Assembly (NCBI GenBank): GCA_035502775.1 | Contig: DATJUB010000084.1 | Location: 1 to 64,000, forward strand | Length of the DNA stretch: 64,000 bases | Direction: 5' to 3' | DNA from: 67-14 sp035502775 | GTDB lineage: Bacteria > Actinomycetota > Thermoleophilia > Solirubrobacterales > 70-9 | Translations under genes and position numbers: made by a program | Shown: positions 8,725 through 19,074 of the stretch, in pieces | Layout of the letters: every line of letters starts with the position of its first letter | How positions within the stretch are numbered: position 1 is the first letter of the stretch | The notes under the pieces: model-generated | Database searches by the model: none | What the model was told of the DNA's origin: nothing | What the model saw: only the letters and a program-made list of their open reading frames with translations

Positions 8725-9746
8725 CGCGAACCCTCCAGGGTGGCGAGCGCGGCGTCGACCAGACGGGCCTCGCCCGGCATCGCGGCCAGCTCCAGCGGCT
8801 TCGAGTACGGAAGCGGCACCTCGGCCATGCCGACCCTCTCGACCGGCGCGTCGAGGTCGTCGAAGCAGGCCTTCTGGATGCGCGCGGCGATCTCGGCGGT
8901 GACACCGTAGGAGGGCCAGCCCTCTTCGATGCAGAGCGCCCGGTTGGTGCGGGCGACCGATTCGGCGATCGTCTGGGTGTCGAGCGGCCGCAGCGACCGC
9001 AGGTCGACCACCTCGACCGACGCTCCGTGCTCCTGCTCCAGGGTCTTCGCGGCCTTCAGTGCCCGCACCGTGGCGAAGGAGTGGGAGACGATCGTCAGGT
9101 CACTGCCCTCACGAACGATCGCGGCACGGCCGATCTCCCCGGCGGAATCGTCGGAAAGGTCGACCTCGCCCTTCTCCTTGTAGATCGGCAGGTTCTCGAT
9201 GAAGAGCACCGGGTCGTCGTCCCGGATCGCGGCCTTCAGCAGCGATCGGGCATCGGCGGGGCTCGCCGGAGCCACCACTTTCAGGCCGGGGGTTCCCGCG
9301 AACCAGCCGTCGAAGGATTGGGAGTGCTGGGCGGTCAGCTGGTTGCCGGCGCCGTTCGGGGTCCGGATCACCATCGGGCAGCGGACCTCGCCGCCGAACA
9401 TCGCGCCGATCTTGGCCGCGTGGTTGATCACCTGGTCCATCGCGACCAGCAGGAAGTTCAGGGTCATGATCTCGACGATCGGCCGCTCGCCGAGCATCGC
9501 GGCGCCGACCCCGGCGCCGACGAAGCCCTCTTCGGAGATCGGGGTGTCCCGGACCCGGTCCTCTCCGAACTCGTCCATCAAGCCGGCGGTCACCTTGTAG
9601 GAGCCCTCGAACAGGCCGACCTCTTCGCCCATGATGAAGACCCGCTCGTCGCGTTCCATCTCCTCGCGCATCGCGAGCCGCAGGGCTTCGCGATACGTCA
9701 TCTCGACCACGCCGGCCGCCTCGGGCTTTTCGGCGACCGGGGTCAT
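8721..9746 (-). CDS. pdhB: Pyruvate-type dehydrogenase E1 component, beta subunit
   Basis: A 341-residue transketolase-like subunit. Typical sequences are visible: EALRLAMREEMERDERVFIMGEEVG at the N-terminus (TPP-contacting Glu), DTPISEEGFVGAGVGAAM, RCPMVIRTPNGAG and the C-terminal domain VVDLRSLRPLDTQTI. It pairs with the alpha subunit to form the heterotetrameric thiamine-diphosphate E1 that decarboxylates a 2-oxo acid and reductively acylates the E2 lipoyl group. Start ATG overlaps the alpha-subunit stop by 4 bases and its own stop overlaps the E2 start, so the three are translationally coupled. A pyruvate substrate is likely; acetoin or branched-chain 2-oxo acids are alternatives. Confidence 0.93.
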   Translation of the reverse strand: MTPVAEKPEAAGVVEMTYREALRLAMREEMERDERVFIMGEEVGLFEGSYKVTAGLMDEFGEDRVRDTPISEEGFVGAGVGAAMLGERPIVEIMTLNFLLVAMDQVINHAAKIGAMFGGEVRCPMVIRTPNGAGNQLTAQHSQSFDGWFAGTPGLKVVAPASPADARSLLKAAIRDDDPVLFIENLPIYKEKGEVDLSDDSAGEIGRAAIVREGSDLTIVSHSFATVRALKAAKTLEQEHGASVEVVDLRSLRPLDTQTIAESVARTNRALCIEEGWPSYGVTAEIAARIQKACFDDLDAPVERVGMAEVPLPYSKPLELAAMPGEARLVDAALATLEGSR

Positions 9747-10840
9747 CGTCCGAGTCCCGAATCGAAGGTGAGGGCCTCTTCGCCGAAGGGGCTTCCGGGC
9801 CGCATGCGTTCGAACTGCTCGGCGCTGCCCGGCGCGTACATGCCGGCGGCGAGTGTCTCGACGGCGGGCTCGGGGCTGGCGTCGGCGAACTCGACCGCGG
9901 CGGCGACCACCCGCTTGGCCTCGTCGTCGATCCGGTCGAAGTCCTCATCGGTGAGACCTTGCGCGGCGAGTCGTGCGCGTTCGCGGGTCAGCGGGTCGCC
10001 GTTCTCGCGGCGGGCGGCCACCTCCTCCTTCGTGCGGTAGGCCAGTCCGGCATCGGCGACCGAGTGGCCGCGGTAGCGGTAGGTCATCGTTTCGAGCACG
10101 GCCGGGCGGCGATCCTCCCGCGCGATCTTCAGCAGGCGGCCGGTGGCCTCGATGACCGCGTCGAGATTGTTGCCATCCACCCTCTCACCGGCCATGCGGT
10201 ACGAGGCCGCGCGCTTGTAGATGTCCGGTTCGGCCGAGGCGCGCTCGACCGATGTCCCCATGCCGTAGACGTTGTTGACCACCAGGAAGACGATCGGCAG
10301 GTTCCAGAGCGAGGCGAGGTTGAGCGATTCGTGCCAGGCCCCCATGTTCACGGCGCCATCTCCGAGTTCGCAGACGACCGCCTGGTCCCTGCCCTGCCGG
10401 ACCAGCCCCAGTGCGAGCCCGGTGGCCACCGGCAGCTGTCCGGCGACGATGCCCCAGCCGCCGTAGAAGTTGCTGCCGACATCCATGATGTGCATCGAGC
10501 CGCCCCGTCCGTGGGCGCAGCCGTCCTCGCGCCCGAAGAGTTCGGCCATCACCGAATCGGCGCTGAGTCCCTTGGCGAGGGCGAAGCCGTGGCAGCGGTA
10601 GCCGGTGACCAGGATGTCTTCCGGTTCCATCGCCGCGACCACGCCGACGCTGGTCGCCTCCTGGCCGGATGAAAGGTGGCAGTAGCCGCCGATCTTGGCC
10701 GCCTTGTACTGCCGTTCCGCCTCCGTTTCGAAGACTCGGCTGAGGACCATCGTCTCGTAGAGCGAGCGACGATGGTCCAAAGGTACCTGGGGGTTCCCTA
10801 CGTCGGGGTCACTCTCGGTCGGGGCTGCGGTCGGGGGCAT
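9743..10840 (-). CDS. pdhA: Pyruvate-type dehydrogenase E1 component, alpha subunit
   Basis: A 365-residue thiamine-diphosphate enzyme subunit. The TPP-binding motif runs from GDGAVNMGAWHESLNLA to the closing VVNN; the YRYRGHSVADAG segment matches the PDH-type phosphorylation-loop region, and GREDGCAHGRGGSMHI is the conserved active-site stretch. The start ATG (10838-10840) has AGGAG 9 bases upstream and follows the GntR gene by only 6 bases, so the operon is probably gntR-pdhABC. Pyruvate is the most likely substrate, feeding acetyl-CoA to the TCA cycle. Neighbouring gdhA suggests joint control of carbon and nitrogen entry. Confidence 0.93.
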   Translation of the reverse strand: MPPTAAPTESDPDVGNPQVPLDHRRSLYETMVLSRVFETEAERQYKAAKIGGYCHLSSGQEATSVGVVAAMEPEDILVTGYRCHGFALAKGLSADSVMAELFGREDGCAHGRGGSMHIMDVGSNFYGGWGIVAGQLPVATGLALGLVRQGRDQAVVCELGDGAVNMGAWHESLNLASLWNLPIVFLVVNNVYGMGTSVERASAEPDIYKRAASYRMAGERVDGNNLDAVIEATGRLLKIAREDRRPAVLETMTYRYRGHSVADAGLAYRTKEEVAARRENGDPLTRERARLAAQGLTDEDFDRIDDEAKRVVAAAVEFADASPEPAVETLAAGMYAPGSAEQFERMRPGSPFGEEALTFDSGLGR

Positions 10841-10846
10841 GGCGTC

Positions 10847-11545
10847 TCACTCCTGTTCGAAATACTCGGGCTTGGCCGCCCGGATGTCGTCGATGCTGGA
10901 AAGGACCATCCGCAGGTGCTCGCGAAGGCTCGCTTCGGCCTCGTCGGCGTCGCCGTTGGCGATCGCGGCGAGCAGGTTCCGGTGTTCGCTGACCATCTCG
11001 GACAGGTACCGATTGTCGGGCAGGCTGAGACGGCGGACCCGGTCGAGGTGGCCGTTGGCCCGGCGGCTGAGCGACCAGGCGATCTCGTGTCCGGAATGGA
11101 TGCAGATGGTGCGGTGGAAGGACTCGTCGAGCAGGTCGAAGCTCTCGGCGTCGCGATCGGCCTCCGCCCTCTCCTGGGCGACGATGTTTGCCGCGAGCTC
11201 CTCGAGGCCGGCCGCGTCGATCCGCTCCGCGGTGAGTCGCACCGCCTTGCACTCGAGCGCCTCGCGGACGAAGGCGGCGTCGGCGACGGCGGCGGGGCTG
11301 ATCAGCGTGACGAAGGTTCCGAGCTGCGGCACGATCGCCACCAGCCGGTCTTCGCGCAGCCGTGCGAGGGCTTCGCGGACGGGAGTGCGGCTCACACCGA
11401 GTGGTTCGGCGAGCTCGTTCTCGGAGAGGCGCCGGCCGGGTTCGAGCTCGGCGGTGACGATGCTCTCGCGGAGGGTCGCGTAGACCCTCTCGCCCACATT
11501 GCCTGCCGCTGAGCGGCCGATTCTGTTGAGGATCCTCTCATCCAT
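10847..11545 (-). CDS. GntR-family regulator with FCD domain
   Basis: A 232-residue regulator. The N-terminal winged helix (about 15-80) shows LSENELAEPLGVSRTPVREALARL, the canonical GntR recognition helix region; the C-terminal helical FCD domain (about 95-220) has the metal-ligand-type His residues in ESFHRTICIHSGHEI and SEHRNLL. Most FCD regulators respond to an organic acid. I place the start at ATG 11543-11545; a longer frame would start at TTG inside the adjacent palindrome. It lies directly upstream of pdhA on the same strand and is likely autoregulated through the palindromes at 11546-11594. Confidence 0.88.
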   Translation of the reverse strand: MDERILNRIGRSAAGNVGERVYATLRESIVTAELEPGRRLSENELAEPLGVSRTPVREALARLREDRLVAIVPQLGTFVTLISPAAVADAAFVREALECKAVRLTAERIDAAGLEELAANIVAQERAEADRDAESFDLLDESFHRTICIHSGHEIAWSLSRRANGHLDRVRRLSLPDNRYLSEMVSEHRNLLAAIANGDADEAEASLREHLRMVLSSIDDIRAAKPEYFEQE

Positions 11546-11594
11546 AATACTAGTATACAAGTATTCGGATATTGGATCCGATCATGGATCCAAT
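11546..11594. promoter_or_regulatory. Two adjacent palindromes upstream of gntR-pdhABC
   Basis: The first, at 11546-11565, is AATACTAGTATACAAGTATT: AATACT/AGTATT arms and a near-perfect ATACTwGTATACwAGTAT core, the style of operators bound by FCD-type GntR proteins. The second, 11571-11594, has perfect 9-bp arms ATTGGATCC and GGATCCAAT separated by 6 bases. Both sit immediately 5' of the regulator start, and in the 75-base gap after gdhA. Likely autoregulatory operators; the binding protein is inferred. Confidence 0.6.
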
Positions 11595-11620
11595 CTATCT
11601 CAACGCCCGGTCGTCCCGGA

Positions 11621-12994
<1,374 letters not shown>

Positions 12995-13069
12995 GGACTC
13001 ACCCTACGACTTCGCATTCACCGGCTCGATGACGGGCCGCACAGTGCCGGATCACCCTTAACTGACGAA

Positions 13070-13087
13070 GCCCCGCCGAGGCGGGGC
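13070..13087 (-). terminator. Hairpin terminator after tRNA-Pro
   Basis: GCCCCGCC-GA-GGCGGGGC forms a perfect 8-bp GC-rich stem with a very tight loop, 9 bases beyond the 3' end of tRNA-Pro on the minus strand. A short U-rich stretch follows on that strand (CGTCAGTTAAGGG). Likely the tRNA transcript terminator. Confidence 0.6.
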
Positions 13088-13096
13088 CCAGTCACA

Positions 13097-13171
<75 letters not shown>

Positions 13172-13280
13172 GTCGGGCCAGTCTATTGCGACCGGACCCG
13201 GACCGGCATCTCCGCAGGGACCGATCGGGGAAACAACGAAATACTCGGCGCTTTCCCGATTGGTTCGTACGACGACGGGC

Positions 13281-14237
13281 TCAGAGTCCCTGCGACTCGC
13301 GCCAGGCGGTGAAGGCCTCCCGCGACGTGTACCGCGGCGTGTACCCGAACTCTTCCTTCAGACGGCGGTTGTCGAGCACCGGGCGGTACTGCAGGAAGTC
13401 GGTCTGGTCGGGGCCGTGCGGGGTCGCTCCCAGCCTCTGCCCCACCTTCAGCCCCGCCTTCAGTGCACCGACCGGGATCGGCAGCACTCCTTTGCCGAGT
13501 TCCTTGGCGATCTCGTCGACGGTCATCGCACCGTCCCCGGCCACGTTGAAGGTTCCGGTCTTTTCGCCGAGCACAGCCTGGAGCATGATCGCGACCACGT
13601 CCTGATCCCAGATGAAGACGAAGGGTGAATCCGAGCCGCGGATCTTCAACAGGCGCTTCTTGCGGAAGAGATCGGTGATCTGGTTGTCCACCGTCTCCCC
13701 CAGGATCGTGCCGATCCTCAGAACCACCTGCTCCAGGTAGGGATCACTCTCGCGGTACTCGACCAGCATCTCCTCGACCAGCCGCTTGTGCAGGCTGTAC
13801 GGGAAGGTGTCGGTGCCGCGCACCGGATCGGACTCGCTCAGCCAGGCCGGATTGTCGGCGTGGTAGCCGTAGGCGGCGCCGCTGGAAGACACGACGATGC
13901 GCTTCACCCCATGCCGGACACAGGCCTCGAGCACGTTCCTCGAACCGGTCACGTCAACCGCGTACTCCTGCTCGACCGTGGTCGACTTGCCGGGGTTGAC
14001 GATCGAGGCGAGATGGACCACGGTGTCGATCTCGTTGTCGAGGATCTGGTCCGAGATCACCTGCGCGTCGGTCACGTCGGCCCTGGCGTAGATCACTCCA
14101 TCAACCCGGTGCTCCGGGGCCGGATCGCGCAGATCGGCGCTGACCACGAGATCGACCTCGTCCCAGGCGCTGACCAGGCCACGCACGACCGAGTGTCCGA
14201 GGAATCCATTGCCGCCGGTTACGTAGACGCGTTTCAT
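13281..14237 (-). CDS. NAD-dependent epimerase/dehydratase (extended SDR)
   Basis: A 318-residue extended short-chain dehydrogenase. The N-terminal nucleotide motif is YVTGGNGFLGHSVV (GxxGxxG); VVHLASIVNPGKS is the conserved strand-4 region; the catalytic residues are in SSSGAAYGY and PYSLHKRLVEE (Tyr-x3-Lys). Such enzymes act on nucleotide sugars or similar hydroxyl/carbonyl substrates; the specific substrate is not evident. Start ATG overlaps the stop of the upstream symporter gene by 4 bases, so it is co-expressed with the symporter and FMO genes. Confidence 0.85.
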   Translation of the reverse strand: MKRVYVTGGNGFLGHSVVRGLVSAWDEVDLVVSADLRDPAPEHRVDGVIYARADVTDAQVISDQILDNEIDTVVHLASIVNPGKSTTVEQEYAVDVTGSRNVLEACVRHGVKRIVVSSSGAAYGYHADNPAWLSESDPVRGTDTFPYSLHKRLVEEMLVEYRESDPYLEQVVLRIGTILGETVDNQITDLFRKKRLLKIRGSDSPFVFIWDQDVVAIMLQAVLGEKTGTFNVAGDGAMTVDEIAKELGKGVLPIPVGALKAGLKVGQRLGATPHGPDQTDFLQYRPVLDNRRLKEEFGYTPRYTSREAFTAWRESQGL

Positions 14238-15178
14238 GCCGCCACCCTAGTTTCCCCGGGATCTTCGCGTCCGGTCGGACGCCGCGCCCACCAGCTGGAC
14301 AAGGCCAGGCCGGCGATCAAATCCCAGACACCCCACCATCCCGCCACCAGGGCCATGCCGCCGATGCCGTCGAAGAAGGTGAAGACCATGCCCAGGCCGA
14401 GACCGGCGTAACGCACACCCACCTCGAAGGTGATCGCGCGGCGGTTGTACTCGTCCAGCCGGAAGGATGAGGCGATGCCGTAGCCGAGGGCGAAAGCGAG
14501 CGTGTCGTGTAGGAAGACGACCAGCGCGACGATCGGGATGTAGTCCCAGAAGACACCGATGTTGCTGACCAGGGCCGCGAGGATGAACCCGATCAGCGCC
14601 CAGACACTGAAGCGCTTGACCCAGGGCTGGACCTTCGCGGTGAATTCCGGTTTCCTCTGGGCGATCGCCAGGCCGATGATGAAAGGCACCCCGATCACCA
14701 GGATCACGTGGGCGAGCATCTCCAGCGCACTCAGGTCCACATCGGTGAGGATCTTCGACGCCTCCGGATGCAGCCCGCCCCAGAAGGCGACGTTCAGCGG
14801 CATCACGAAGATCGCGATCAGACTCGATATTCCGGTCATCGAGACCGAGAGCGCGACGTTGCCGCGCGCCCGGTAGGTGAGGATGTTCGAGGTCCCTCCG
14901 GGCGGGCAGCAGGCGACCAGGATCATGCCCATCGCGATCGAGCCCCGGACCCCGAGCGGGATCGTCAAGACGAAGGTGATCGCCGGCAGCAGGATGAACT
15001 GGGCCGCGATGCCGACCGCCATCGCTTTCGGCATGTGGCGCACCTCGCGGAAATCGGACACCTTCGTGTCCATCGCGATCCCGAGCATGATGATCGCGAG
15101 CACGACGTTGAGGATCAGCAGCGACGAGTCGCTGAAGTTCAGGTTGACGCTGTCGATGTCCCCGAACGGAAGGATCAA
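14234..15178 (-). CDS. Bile acid:sodium symporter family transporter
   Basis: A 314-residue protein with about ten hydrophobic helices. The crossover motif ACCPPGGTSNILTYRARGNVA and the C-terminal FEVGVRYAGLGLG fit the BASS/SBF family, which carries anionic organic acids with Na+. Start is TTG (15176-15178) behind a strong GGAGGAG site. It sits between an FMO gene (28 bases upstream) and the epimerase gene (4-base overlap). The combination suggests uptake and oxidation or modification of a hydrophobic organic acid; this is inference. Confidence 0.82.
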   Translation of the reverse strand: MILPFGDIDSVNLNFSDSSLLILNVVLAIIMLGIAMDTKVSDFREVRHMPKAMAVGIAAQFILLPAITFVLTIPLGVRGSIAMGMILVACCPPGGTSNILTYRARGNVALSVSMTGISSLIAIFVMPLNVAFWGGLHPEASKILTDVDLSALEMLAHVILVIGVPFIIGLAIAQRKPEFTAKVQPWVKRFSVWALIGFILAALVSNIGVFWDYIPIVALVVFLHDTLAFALGYGIASSFRLDEYNRRAITFEVGVRYAGLGLGMVFTFFDGIGGMALVAGWWGVWDLIAGLALSSWWARRPTGREDPGETRVAA

Positions 15179-15206
15179 GCGTCAGCTCCTCCCGGTCGCG
15201 GTGCCA

Positions 15207-16529
15207 TCAGGGAGCCGAGAAGATCTCTAGGTGCTTCTTGATCTGGTCGCGGTACGCGTCCTTGTTCACGTAGTACGGGAGCCGGTCCATCTGGCGGTAG
15301 TTGTAGCCACCGAACAGGTCGGGTTTCGGCCCGTTGATCCGGCGCCACATCTCGTCCGCCTTGGCCGGATCGCGGCGGCCCGCCTCGATGAATCCCGCGA
15401 CCAGATCAGCCTGGTTGTAGCGCCCCTGCCATCCCAGGCCGGTCGCCTCGACCATGCCGAGCACGAACACATTCCGGTGCCGTGGGGTGAAGATGTTCAG
15501 GTAGAGGTCGGGGTGATTGCCCTTCCAGTTCAGATGCTCCGAGTCGATGAACGGATAGGTGAGCTTGTAGCCGGTCGCGAGCATCACCATGTCGTACTCG
15601 CGGCTCGTGCCGTCGACGAACTTCACCTCGGAACCGTCGAAGCGCTCAACGTTCTTACGGATCTTGATGTCGCCGTGACCGGCGTGGTAGAGCACCAACG
15701 TGTTCATCACAGGATGGGTCTCGTAGATCCGGCCCTCGGGCTCCGGGAAGCCGAGCCGGGCGGGATTGCCGGTGATCAGGCGGATCGCCTTGCCATCGAC
15801 CCTGGTCTTGATCCAGGCGGGCAGGGCCTTGCCTTCGTTCAGGGTGTCGGAGGGCTTGCCGAAGATGTACTTGGGGAAGAACCAGTAGCCGCTGCGCATG
15901 CTCATGTCGACCGATTTCGCGTAATGGACCGCGTCGACGGCGATGTCACAGCCGGAGTTGCCGGCACCGATGATCAGGACCCGCTTGCCTTTGAAGATTT
16001 TTGGCTTTTTGTATGAACTTGTGTGGAGAAGCTCGCCGGTGAACTCGCCCTCGAACTCGGGGATGCTCGGTTCGGAGAGGATCCCGTTGGCGATGATGAT
16101 CCCGGCGTAGGGCTCGGTCACCTCTTCGCCGTCCTTGCCGCGACTCGTGATCAGCCAGGTCTCACCTTCCTGCTCGGCCCGGATCACTTCGGTCTCGAAC
16201 CGGTAGTGCCTGCGCAGGTCGAAGGTGTCGGCGTAGTCGTTGAAGTAGGTGCGCATCTCCCAGTGGCTGGGATAGTCGGCGACGTCCTCGCCCATCGGGA
16301 ACTCGTCATAGGCGGTGGTGGTGCGGGACGAGATCAGGTGGGCCGACTCGTACATCGTGCTCTTCGGACTGTCGATGTCCCAGAGCCCACCGACCCCGGT
16401 GTGGATCTCGAAACCGACGAACTCGATCCCGCGCTTGGCCAGATTCCTCGCTCCGGCGAGACCCGCCGGGCCGGCTCCGATCACGGCATAGGGCAGCGGC
16501 TTCTCCAAAGCATCCTCTCCAGTTCCCAT
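15207..16529 (-). CDS. Flavin-containing monooxygenase (class B)
   Basis: A 440-residue flavoprotein. FAD motif YAVIGAGPAGLAGARNLAK is at the N-terminus; the NADPH motif VLIIGAGNSGCD is near residue 185; and the FMO fingerprint FxGxxxHxxxY is present as FTGELLHTSSY just before it. The C-terminal VMLATGYKLTYPF is the second conserved FMO motif. It inserts one oxygen atom into a nucleophilic N, S or carbonyl substrate using NADPH and O2. First gene of an apparent FMO-symporter-epimerase operon and divergent from the DUF1015 gene. Confidence 0.9.
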   Translation of the reverse strand: MGTGEDALEKPLPYAVIGAGPAGLAGARNLAKRGIEFVGFEIHTGVGGLWDIDSPKSTMYESAHLISSRTTTAYDEFPMGEDVADYPSHWEMRTYFNDYADTFDLRRHYRFETEVIRAEQEGETWLITSRGKDGEEVTEPYAGIIIANGILSEPSIPEFEGEFTGELLHTSSYKKPKIFKGKRVLIIGAGNSGCDIAVDAVHYAKSVDMSMRSGYWFFPKYIFGKPSDTLNEGKALPAWIKTRVDGKAIRLITGNPARLGFPEPEGRIYETHPVMNTLVLYHAGHGDIKIRKNVERFDGSEVKFVDGTSREYDMVMLATGYKLTYPFIDSEHLNWKGNHPDLYLNIFTPRHRNVFVLGMVEATGLGWQGRYNQADLVAGFIEAGRRDPAKADEMWRRINGPKPDLFGGYNYRQMDRLPYYVNKDAYRDQIKKHLEIFSAP

Positions 16530-16567
16530 GGGGCGTGATCCTACTGTGCAGCCGATAGGTTGAACGC

Positions 16568-17830
16568 ATGGCTGACGTCCGACCGTTCCCCGCGCTCCAT
16601 TACAACCTCGCCGCAGTCGGTGACCTGGGCGCCGTGACCGCGCCGCCCTACGACGTGATCGACGCCTCCGAGCGGTCGAAGCTGCTCCAGCATTCGCCGT
16701 TCAACGTGGTCGAGATCGACCTGCCGGTCGCCACCGGCGAGGGCTCCGATCCGTACGCCCACGCCGACGAGACGCTCGAGGAATGGACCCTCAGCGGCAT
16801 CCTCACCCAGGACCGGGCTCCGAAGCTGTGGGCGCTGTCCCAGGAGTACCGGGCTCCGGACGGCACCACCCATACCCGCAACGGCATCCTCGCCCGGGTC
16901 CGGGTGACCGAGTACGGGCCCGGACGGATCCGGCCGCACGAACGGACGCAGCCGGGCCCCAAGCAGGACCGGCTCGACCTGACCCGCGCCACCCGTCACA
17001 ACCTCTCGCCGATCTTCTCTCTGACCGGCCGCGACGCCTGGCCCCGGGTCGCGCCCTCGACCGAGGTCGAGCCCTGGGCCACGGTCACCGACGAGGATGG
17101 CACGGTCCACCGGATCTGGCCGATCGACGACCCCGCCGTTCACACCGCCGTGGCCGAGACCCTGGCCGACGCGGAACTGCTGATCGCCGACGGGCACCAC
17201 CGCTACGAGACGGCCCGCGCCTACATGGCCGAGGTCCCGGGCGAAGGTCCGCAGTGCTTCACCCTGATGGCCCTCACCGGCCTCGACGATCCCGGCCTCA
17301 CCGTCTTCCCCACCCATCGCCTGCTTTCCGGCCTGAACGGCAATCCGGACATCCGCGATCACCTCGAGAACGGGATCCACGCCGCCTTCGAGGCCGAGGA
17401 GACCGATCTCGACGGGCTCGACCCGAAGGGCATGGAGGGCATCGGCTGCTTCGGCTACGCCGATGCCACGACCGGCCGTCATTTCCGGCTGCGTCTCAGG
17501 GATCCGCTCTCGCTCGACCGGCTGATGGAAGGACGCTCGGAGGCATATCGCCACCTCGACGCGGCGATCCTGGAAAAGGTCGTGCTCCAGGACCTGCTCG
17601 GCATGTCCGAGGAGGACGTCGAGGCGAAGCGCGGCATCGGCTACGCCAAGAGCATCGACGCGTCACTCAAGCTGCTCGACGAGGGTGCCTACCAGGCCGC
17701 CTTCATCCTGCGGGCGACACCGATCGAACAGGTTCGCGCGGTCGCCGCCGCCGGAGAGACGATGCCGCCCAAATCGACCTACTTCTTCCCGAAACTGCTC
17801 TCGGGAATGGCGTTCAACCCGTTGAGCTGA
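16568..17830 (+). CDS. DUF1015 family protein
   Basis: A 420-residue soluble protein with the hallmarks of DUF1015: N-terminal VRPFPALHYN followed by TAPPYDVID, then ADGHHRYETARAY near residue 215 and a C-terminal MPPKSTYFFPKLLSGMA. The family is widespread; its biochemical role was unsettled as far as I know, although in some bacteria it sits next to serine or phosphoglycerate genes. Here its neighbours are FMO (divergent) and an AI-2E transporter (convergent; the two stop codons overlap by 17 bases), so context says little. Confidence 0.85.
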   Translation: MADVRPFPALHYNLAAVGDLGAVTAPPYDVIDASERSKLLQHSPFNVVEIDLPVATGEGSDPYAHADETLEEWTLSGILTQDRAPKLWALSQEYRAPDGTTHTRNGILARVRVTEYGPGRIRPHERTQPGPKQDRLDLTRATRHNLSPIFSLTGRDAWPRVAPSTEVEPWATVTDEDGTVHRIWPIDDPAVHTAVAETLADAELLIADGHHRYETARAYMAEVPGEGPQCFTLMALTGLDDPGLTVFPTHRLLSGLNGNPDIRDHLENGIHAAFEAEETDLDGLDPKGMEGIGCFGYADATTGRHFRLRLRDPLSLDRLMEGRSEAYRHLDAAILEKVVLQDLLGMSEEDVEAKRGIGYAKSIDASLKLLDEGAYQAAFILRATPIEQVRAVAAAGETMPPKSTYFFPKLLSGMAFNPLS

Positions 17831-19007
17831 CCGCCGGTGAGGCGGCCGCCGCGGCCGCTTTCGCCTCAGCCTCGCCTTCGGCCTTGGCCTGCGCGAGATC
17901 GTGGCTGATGCCGACGATCGCCGAGACGACCGGCGCCGCCAGGATCAGTCCCATCGCGCCGAACAGCGCTCCTCCGGCGATCGTGACCACGAGCACCACC
18001 AGCGGGTGTATGCCGAGCGCGGCCCCCATCGCGAACGGCTGGATGAACTGCTGGAGCACACCGTTCGCCAGGACCTGGACGACGATCATCGCCGCCGCGG
18101 CGGTCATGCCGTCGCTGCCCAGCGCGAGCAGGACGGTGAAGGCCCCCGCCGCCCACGCCCCGATGTACGGGATGTAGCCGGCGATGAAGGTGACACCGAC
18201 GATCGCGGCGATGTAAGGCACGCCGATGATCACCGAGCCGATGCCGACCACGACGGCGCTGAAGACCGCGACGATCGTGGTGCCGAGGAAGTAGCCGCGG
18301 AGCGATCCGATCGCCCGCTGGGTGATCACGCGGGTCACCGGACCGGGCAGCCCCGAGTGGTCTTCGGTCCAGGCACGGATGACCGGCCCGTCCTTCAGCA
18401 GGAAGAAGGTGCTGAGAGCCGCCATCGCCATGAAGAAGACCAGGCCGGAGAGGGCGGACAGCCCACTGACCACTCCCGAGAGCAGGGTGTTGACCGCGTC
18501 GCTGGAGCCCGTCCCGAGGGAGCTGGCCGTCTGCTTCGATTTCTCGGTGGTGACCCCGAGATCCTTCAGCCATCCGGCGATGTCGTCCTTGGCCGAGTTG
18601 AGCTGATGGGCGATGTTGCTCGCCTCGCCGGTGATGCTGACCACGATCGCCACCCCCATGCCGACCGCGACCAGCACGATCCCGAGCATGACGAGCAGCG
18701 CTCCGAGCCCGCGCGGAACGCGATGGTGCTCGAGCCAGGTGACCAGGGGAATCGCCACCACGGCGATGATCGCCGCGGTCAGGACCGGGATCACGATCAC
18801 CTGCGTGAGCGACGCCAGCCAGACGAGGGCTCCGAGCAGCAGGGCGACCCCGACCAGGAGCCAGGCCATCAGGCCGATGTCCCGGAGCCAGTCCGGTACC
18901 CGGAATATCCCGCTCAGCTCACCGGGGTCGATCTCGACCACGTCCGGCGGCGCGCTCTCGGCATCGGCCGAGCTTTTCCTCTGATGCTTGATGCGCCCCC
19001 GGATCAT
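17814..19007 (-). CDS. AI-2E family transporter (TqsA/PerM-like)
   Basis: A 397-residue membrane protein with paired hydrophobic segments near residues 40-90, a short amphipathic stretch, and a C-terminal bundle of helices containing the family motif GVPYIAAIVGVTFIAGYIPYIGAW. A charged N-terminal tail and an Ala-rich C-terminus flank it. Members export autoinducer-2 or act as Na+/H+ antiporters; without experiments the cargo is open. Its 3' end overlaps the DUF1015 gene by 17 bases in convergent orientation. Confidence 0.82.
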   Translation of the reverse strand: MIRGRIKHQRKSSADAESAPPDVVEIDPGELSGIFRVPDWLRDIGLMAWLLVGVALLLGALVWLASLTQVIVIPVLTAAIIAVVAIPLVTWLEHHRVPRGLGALLVMLGIVLVAVGMGVAIVVSITGEASNIAHQLNSAKDDIAGWLKDLGVTTEKSKQTASSLGTGSSDAVNTLLSGVVSGLSALSGLVFFMAMAALSTFFLLKDGPVIRAWTEDHSGLPGPVTRVITQRAIGSLRGYFLGTTIVAVFSAVVVGIGSVIIGVPYIAAIVGVTFIAGYIPYIGAWAAGAFTVLLALGSDGMTAAAAMIVVQVLANGVLQQFIQPFAMGAALGIHPLVVLVVTIAGGALFGAMGLILAAPVVSAIVGISHDLAQAKAEGEAEAKAAAAAASPAVSSTG

Positions 19008-19074
19008 CGCGCCATCCTACCCCGCCCGGATACCCCACCCGGAACGGCCGCATCCCTCGGCTAGGATCGGGTCA

